Shown here: piece by piece, positions 60,055 to 64,000 of the stretch | How the letters are laid out: every line of letters begins with the position of its first letter | How positions within the stretch are numbered: position 1 is the first letter of the stretch | Source: Sporomusaceae bacterium | GTDB lineage: Bacteria > Bacillota > Negativicutes > Sporomusales > UBA7701 | Reading direction: 5' to 3' | DNA length: 64,000 nt | Assembly: GCA_031460455.1 (NCBI GenBank) | Contig: JAVKTQ010000004.1 | Location: 62,001-126,000 of the forward strand | The notes under the pieces: generated by a model | The model's database searches: none | Seen by the model: the letters and a program-made list of their open reading frames with translations, nothing else | Told to the model about the DNA's origin: nothing | Translations under genes and position numbers: made by a program

Positions 60055-60671
60055 GGCGCTCCCCTTCCCTGCGCCGCCCGGGCGGCGGCGACGAATTGAT
60101 GGATTTTGGCGGCGTCTTTGGCGCCGGCGGTTTCGACGCCGCCGGAGACGTCGACGCCGGCGGGGCTGAGGATGCGGATGGCTTCGCCGACGTTGGCGGC
60201 GGTGAGGCCGCCGGCGACGAGATAGGGGGCGGGGAGGGCGGTGGCGAGGCTGCCGGCCTGCCGCCAGTCGAAGGCGAGGCCGGTGCCGCCGGCCTGGCCG
60301 GGGACGAGGGTGTCGAGGAGGATGTATTCGGCGGGGTAGGCTGCGGCGGCGGGGTCGAAGCCGGGGCCGACGGGGACGGCTTTGATGACCGGCCAGCCGA
60401 CGGCCCGGCAATAGGCAGGGGTTTCGCCGCCGTGGAGCTGGACGTAGTCGAGGCAGCAGCGGCGGGCGGTGTCCTGGACGACGGCGAGGGGCTGGTTGAC
60501 GAAGACGCCGACGCGGGCGATGCCGCCGACCTGGCGGGCGATGACGGCGGCAGCGTCGACGCTTATCCGCCGCCGGCCGGGTGCGAAGACGAAGCCGATG
60601 AGGTCGGCGCCGGCGTCGCGGGCGGCGCAGGCGGCGTCGACGGTGGTTATGCCGCAGATTTTTATGATAAT
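60039..60671 (-). CDS. trpF: Phosphoribosylanthranilate isomerase, probable ATT start
   Basis: A 210-residue TIM barrel that isomerises phosphoribosylanthranilate. The N-terminal catalytic motif is IIKICGITTVDAA, then GADLIGFVFAPGRRR, YVQLHGGE, ILLDTL and VAGGLTAANV, with the final Asp in GVDVSGGVET. No ATG, GTG or TTG occurs in frame near the natural N-terminus. AGGAGG at 60684-60679 is correctly spaced (7 bp) for an ATT at 60671, giving the expected (M)IIKICGIT start. The region overlaps the last codons of trpD, so translation is probably coupled. A sequencing error is the alternative. Confidence 0.88.
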   Translation of the reverse strand: MIIKICGITTVDAACAARDAGADLIGFVFAPGRRRISVDAAAVIARQVGGIARVGVFVNQPLAVVQDTARRCCLDYVQLHGGETPAYCRAVGWPVIKAVPVGPGFDPAAAAYPAEYILLDTLVPGQAGGTGLAFDWRQAGSLATALPAPYLVAGGLTAANVGEAIRILSPAGVDVSGGVETAGAKDAAKIHQFVAAARAAQGRGAPCSQK

Positions 60672-61690
60672 GGTAATCCCTCCTTGCCGTCGGCTCCGAA
60701 ACGGCGGAGGGCTTCGAGCCGCCCGAGGGCGGCGCCGCTGTCGACGCTGGCGGCGGCGAGGGCGAGGCCTTCGCGGATGCCGCCCGCTTTGCCGGCGACG
60801 ACGAGGGCGGCGGCGGCGTTGAGGAGGACGATGTCGCGCCGGCCGCCTTTTTCGCCGCGGAGGATGCCGAGGATGATGGCGGCGTTGTCGCCGGGGGCGC
60901 CGCCGCGGTAGTGGGCGCTGTCGCCGCGGAGGCCGTAGTCGGCGGGGTCGAGGAGGTAGGTTTTGACACGGCCGTCCGCTACTTCGGCGATTTTGGTGGG
61001 GGCGGCGGCGGAGATTTCGTCGAGGCCGTCGAGGCTGTGGACGACCATGGCCCGGTTGGTGCCGAGCCGGAGGAGGACGGCGGCGACTTTTTCGGGGAGG
61101 GCGGGGTCGTAGACGCCGATGAGCTGGCGGGTGGCGCCGGCGGGATTTGTGAGCGGGCCGAGGAGGTTGAAGACGGTGCGGAAGCCGAGTTCGCGCCGCG
61201 ATTTGGCGACATGGCGCATGGCGGGATGGTAGAGGGGGGCGTAGAGGAAGCTGATGCCGAGGGTGTCGAGGGCGGCGGCGGCCGCGGCGGGCGGGAGATC
61301 GACGCGGACGCCGAGGGCGGCGAGGACGTCGGCGCTGCCGCAGGCGCTGGATATGCCGTGGTTGCCGTGTTTGGCGACGGTGACGCCCGCGCCGGCGACG
61401 ACGAGGGCGACGGCGGTGGAGATGTTGAAGGTGCCGCGGCCGTCGCCGCCTGTGCCGCAGGTGTCGAGAATGTCGCCGCGGGCGTCGACGGCGACGACGA
61501 GGGCGCGCATGGCGCCTGCGAAGCCGGCGATTTCTTCGCTGGTCTCGCCTTTCATTTTGAGGGCGGTTAGGAAGGCGCCGAGCTGGGCGTCGCTGGCCCC
61601 GCCGGACATGATGGCCGCCATGGTGCGGCCGGCTTCTTCGTGGGTGAGGCTGTGTCCGGCCGCCACTCGGCCGAGAGATTCTCTGAGCAT
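60662..61690 (-). CDS. trpD: Anthranilate phosphoribosyltransferase
   Basis: A 342-residue transferase joining anthranilate to PRPP. Motifs are ILDTCGTGGDGRGTFNIST near residue 78, VAKHGNHGISSACGSADVLAALG, FLYAPLYHPAMRHVAKSRRELG, NLLGPLTNPAG and the late VHSLDGLDEIS. It is the first gene of the operon, 46 bp after the T-box 1 terminator, with AGGAGG in front of the ATG at 61690. Confidence 0.96.
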   Translation of the reverse strand: MLRESLGRVAAGHSLTHEEAGRTMAAIMSGGASDAQLGAFLTALKMKGETSEEIAGFAGAMRALVVAVDARGDILDTCGTGGDGRGTFNISTAVALVVAGAGVTVAKHGNHGISSACGSADVLAALGVRVDLPPAAAAAALDTLGISFLYAPLYHPAMRHVAKSRRELGFRTVFNLLGPLTNPAGATRQLIGVYDPALPEKVAAVLLRLGTNRAMVVHSLDGLDEISAAAPTKIAEVADGRVKTYLLDPADYGLRGDSAHYRGGAPGDNAAIILGILRGEKGGRRDIVLLNAAAALVVAGKAGGIREGLALAAASVDSGAALGRLEALRRFGADGKEGLPLS

Positions 61691-61732
61691 GGTTTTTTCC
61701 TCCTATTTCTTTGGAGTATTTGTCCCGTGAAA

Positions 61733-62010
61733 ATAGAAAAAGCCATTTCACCCGTAGGGGCGAAATGGCTCGCGGTACCACCCTGTTCGGAAAGCAAAGC
61801 TTTCCCTTGTTCGGATACGGGACGCGCGTCCGATATCCTAGCCCGCTAACGGGGGCGACCGGCTCCTCCTACTGGCAAAAGCGTTCGGGGGGCAGCTCCC
61901 AGGTCCATTCGCTGTGCTCTCCCGGCCGGTCGTCTCACCTCCGGTTTCCCGGTCACCGGCTCGCTGGGCGGAAGGGGGCGCAGTTACTCGTCCTGTTCTC
62001 AGCTGTTGGG
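61733..62010 (-). promoter_or_regulatory. T-box leader 1 (tryptophan), proximal to trpD
   Basis: Read on the minus strand: a stem I start ACAGGACGAGTAACTG, a specifier loop GCGAATGGACC with codon TGG (61907-61905), the T-box AGGGTGGTACCGCG at 61785-61772, and a terminator GCCATTTC...GAAATGGC followed by TTTTTC at 61770-61736. Uncharged tRNA-Trp should bind the specifier and T-box and allow read-through. Confidence 0.95.
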
Positions 62011-62026
62011 TATTGATTTTTCGGGG

Positions 62027-62315
62027 GAAATAAAAAAAGCCGCTTTCACCCCAGGGGCGAAATGGCTCGCGGTACCACCCTTTTCGGAAAGCGAAAGCTT
62101 TCCCTTATTCGGATACGGGACGTAAATCCGATATCCTAGCCGGGTAACGGCGGCGGCCGGCTCCTCCTACTGGCAAAGGCTTTTCGGGGAGCAGCTCCCA
62201 GGTCCATTCGCTATGCTCTCCCGGCCGGTCGTCGCACCTCCGGTTTCCCGGTCACCGGCTCGCTGGGCGGGGGGTTACACAGTTACTCGTCCTGTTCAAC
62301 GCTGTTGATGTTAAA
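62027..62315 (-). promoter_or_regulatory. T-box leader 2 (tryptophan), promoter-proximal
   Basis: A second complete T-box unit: stem I start ACAGGACGAGTAACTG, specifier TGG at 62206-62204 in GCGAATGGACC, T-box AGGGTGGTACCGCG at 62081-62068, and its own terminator (GCC-TTC-CCCC / GGGG-GAA-GGC) followed by TTTTTTT at about 62040-62032. It is very similar to leader 1 over most of its length, suggesting tandem duplication. Polymerase must pass both before trpD. Confidence 0.95.
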
Positions 62316-62323
62316 TTAGCATT

Positions 62324-62352
62324 ATTTTATCGCGGGTGACGGCTGTTGTCAA
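62324..62352 (-). promoter_or_regulatory. trp operon promoter
   Basis: On the minus strand TTGACA (62352-62347), 17 bp, TAAAAT (62329-62324). Predicted start point near 62317, just before stem I of T-box 2. Full consensus -35. Confidence 0.85.
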
Positions 62353-62387
62353 GGAAGATGGAAATATATTTCCACCGGCGAAAGGCA

Positions 62388-62416
62388 TTGACAAAATTTC
62401 GGCTGCTTGGTATTAT
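62388..62416 (+). promoter_or_regulatory. Promoter of the SAM-I/homocysteine biosynthesis unit
   Basis: TTGACA at 62388-62393, 17 bp, TATTAT at 62411-62416. It places the transcript start near 62423, about 23 bases before the riboswitch. Confidence 0.82.
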
Positions 62417-62445
62417 TCTACCAATAACGAAATACTGGGTATTTT

Positions 62446-62560
62446 CTCATCAAGAGAGGCGGAGGGACTGGCCCGATGAAACCTCGGCAACCACGGCGGC
62501 TATTATGGCTGACCGCAGGTGCCAATTCCTGAAGGAATCGCAAGATTGCTTAAAGATGAG
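62446..62560 (+). promoter_or_regulatory. SAM-I (S-box) riboswitch
   Basis: P1 arms CTCATC (62446) and GATGAG (62560) enclose the S-box core: AAGAGAGGCGGAGGGACTGG, GATGAAACCTCGGCAACC and GGTGCCAATTCC. It binds S-adenosylmethionine. Downstream, AGATGAGAGCAG can instead pair with CTGCCTCTTTCATCT, a competing hairpin that uses the P1 3' arm. No ordinary U-run terminator follows that hairpin. It controls the homocysteine biosynthesis gene. Confidence 0.95.
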
Positions 62561-62624
62561 AGCAGGCCGGAAGCTTTTTTTCTGCCTCTTTCATCTGCGA
62601 GTAGACGGGTGAGGAGGATTTTTT

Positions 62625-63782
62625 ATGGCCAAAACGTTTGCCGAGATCAATGAGAAGATCAAAAAGGGCGAAGCGGTGGTGCTGACGGCCGAGGAGGTCG
62701 TCCGCATGGCGGACGAACAGGGCCTGAAGGCGACGGCGGAGAAGGTGGATGTGGTGACGACCGCGACGTTCGGGCCGATGTGTTCGTCGGGGGCGTTCGT
62801 GAATTTCGGCCACAGCGACCCGCCGATCAAGATGGCGAAGGTGTGGCTCAATCAGGTGCCGGCGTATACGGGGATCGCGGCGGTGGACGCGTATATCGGC
62901 GCGACCGAGCTGGCCGAGGGCCGCGAGGACTACGGCGGCGCCCATGTGATCGAGGAGCTGGTGGCCGGGAAAAGCGTACGCCTGAAAGCGCTCGCCCAGG
63001 GGACGGACTGCTACCCCCGCAAGGAGCTGGAGGGGTATGTCAGCAAGGAGACCATCAACGAGGCTTTCCTGTTCAACCCCCGCAACGCGTACCAGAATTA
63101 TGTGGCGGCGACCAATTCGACGAACCGCATCCTGTACACGTATATGGGCATGCTGCTGCCGAAGTTCGGCAATGTGACCTATTCGACGTCGGGACAGCTG
63201 AGCCCGCTCTTAAACGACCCGTACCTGCGGACGATCGGCGTGGGGACGCGCATTTTCCTCGGCGGCACGCAGGGGTATGTGGCCTGGCACGGGACGCAGC
63301 ACAACCCCCAGAAGGCGCGCGGCGAGAACGGGGTGCCGGTGGGCGGGGCGGGAACGCTCAGCCTGATCGGCGACCTGAAGGCGATGACGACGGAGTACCT
63401 GAAGGCGGCGGTGTTCAAGAATTACGGGGTGAGTATGTTCGTGGGGGTGGGCATCCCCATCCCGATGCTGGATGAGGATATGGCGCGCTTCGTGACGGTA
63501 CGCGACCGGGAGATAAAGACGACGCTGCTGGATTACGGGGTACCGGGGCGCAGCCGGCCGACGCTGAAGGTGGTCGATTACGAGGAGCTGAAGTCGGGCT
63601 TTGTGGAGCTGAACGGCCGCAAGGTGCGGACGGCGCCGCTGTCGAGTATTTTCAAGGCGCGGCAGATCGCGGCGACACTCAAGGAATGGATCGAGCGGGG
63701 CGAGTTCCTGCTCCAGGAGCCGGCGGCCCCGCTGCCGGCGGACGCGACGGTGAAGCCGCTGGATGTAAAGGAGTTGGACTGA
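62625..63782 (+). CDS. Homocysteine biosynthesis protein (HcyBio, DUF39)
   Basis: A 385-residue DUF39 protein. This family, with a NIL/ferredoxin partner, forms homocysteine from aspartate semialdehyde and sulfide in methanogens and many anaerobes. Recognisable segments are TTATFGPMCSSGAFVNFGHS near residue 45 (conserved Cys), IGATELAEGREDYGGAHVIE and GTRIFLGGTQGYVAWHGTQH. Control by a SAM-I riboswitch agrees with a role in methionine supply. RBS GAGGAGG precedes the ATG by 7 bp. The next gene begins one base after its stop codon. Confidence 0.95.
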   Translation: MAKTFAEINEKIKKGEAVVLTAEEVVRMADEQGLKATAEKVDVVTTATFGPMCSSGAFVNFGHSDPPIKMAKVWLNQVPAYTGIAAVDAYIGATELAEGREDYGGAHVIEELVAGKSVRLKALAQGTDCYPRKELEGYVSKETINEAFLFNPRNAYQNYVAATNSTNRILYTYMGMLLPKFGNVTYSTSGQLSPLLNDPYLRTIGVGTRIFLGGTQGYVAWHGTQHNPQKARGENGVPVGGAGTLSLIGDLKAMTTEYLKAAVFKNYGVSMFVGVGIPIPMLDEDMARFVTVRDREIKTTLLDYGVPGRSRPTLKVVDYEELKSGFVELNGRKVRTAPLSSIFKARQIAATLKEWIERGEFLLQEPAAPLPADATVKPLDVKELD

Positions 63783-63783
63783 G

Positions 63784-64000
63784 ATGGTGAAGGAGCGTTT
63801 TACGTTCGTTTTCTCGCCCGATACGTACGCCAAGCCGATCACGTATCACCTGGTGAAGGACTACGATCTGCGGATAAACATCCTGCGGGCGGAGATCACC
63901 CCCGGCGAGGAGGGCCACCTGCTGGCCGAGATCGAGGGCGAGGAGGATAACCTGCGCCGGGCGCTGGAATTCCTGGCGGCGGAGAAGATCGAGGTCATCC
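63784..64000 (+). CDS. NIL-domain protein, 3' end cut by window
   Basis: The first 72 residues of a protein opening with a NIL domain: FTFVFSPDTYAKPITYHLVK, then DLRINILRAEITPGEEGHLL and EGEEDNLRRALEFLAAEKIE. NIL domains occur at the end of MetN transporters and, with ferredoxin domains, next to DUF39 genes, where they supply electrons for homocysteine synthesis. The ferredoxin part, if present, lies beyond the window. It is coupled to the DUF39 gene with a one-base gap. Confidence 0.85.
   Translation, partial: MVKERFTFVFSPDTYAKPITYHLVKDYDLRINILRAEITPGEEGHLLAEIEGEEDNLRRALEFLAAEKIEVI

Noticed and set aside
60672-61781. Long in-frame extension of trpF through trpD
   Set aside because: The extension is an out-of-frame reading of trpD with low-complexity arginine-rich sequence, so it cannot supply the trpF start.

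Overview
The window looks like a piece of chromosome from a GC-rich, diderm, spore-forming-type Firmicute of the Negativicutes, most probably a Sporomusaceae relative. This is an inference. It rests on Firmicute RNA regulation (two T-box leaders and a SAM-I riboswitch), strong AGGAGG ribosome binding sites, and an outer-membrane autotransporter that only a diderm cell could use. No rRNA, tRNA, CRISPR array, phage block or intact transposase was seen.

Layout. 0-8.4 kb: amidase (cut by the window edge), purL, a PHP phosphoesterase, a GlcD-type flavin oxidase and a ThiF-like protein, all on the minus strand. 8.5-18.5 kb: a PAS histidine kinase, an acyltransferase fused to a cyclic-nucleotide-binding domain, nitroreductase, small membrane proteins, a HisJ-like phosphatase with an EamA transporter, and a feoA-feoB-thioesterase run. 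18.7-25.3 kb: a subtilisin-like autotransporter and an AT-rich restriction-modification island. 25.3-29.5 kb: small unknowns, a CDP-glycerol glycerophosphotransferase-like protein, MscS and an Smr protein. 29.5-34.7 kb: a probable sugar-acid catabolic cluster (SDR, four-carbon acid sugar kinase, two-subunit UxaA-type dehydratase, VOC protein, AbrB-type membrane protein). 35-44.6 kb: a multi-PAS kinase, HD-GYP protein, metallo-hydrolase, flavodoxin-like protein, ferritin-VIT1 protein, DUF523 protein, iron-type alcohol dehydrogenase and a split Ada/Ogt repair pair. 44.7-54 kb: DUF4127 protein, a YjfL/YjfM/YjfC-like cluster, a D-threonine-aldolase-like enzyme, a zinc alcohol dehydrogenase, and a rhomboid-TPR protease with a zinc-ribbon partner. 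54-62.4 kb: a diguanylate cyclase, then a complete trp operon in the unusual order D-F-C-B-A-E-G, read from a strong promoter through two tandem tryptophan T-boxes. 62.4-64 kb: divergent SAM-I riboswitch, homocysteine biosynthesis protein and the start of a NIL-domain protein.

The most unusual content is not protein-coding. A family of 118-119 bp structured palindromic elements (five uniform copies, one 302 bp and one 55 bp variant; here 'family A') is spread through the window, mostly with one particular end placed within about 25 bp of a gene's stop codon. A second family of 181-211 bp inverted-repeat elements ('family B', three copies) is twice found joined to an A element as a composite. 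The third-position base preference of genes also changes sign near 29-31 kb, as at a replication-strand switch or inversion boundary, with no origin genes present. Coordinates of repeats, hairpins and promoters come from reading by eye; no searches or folding programs were run.
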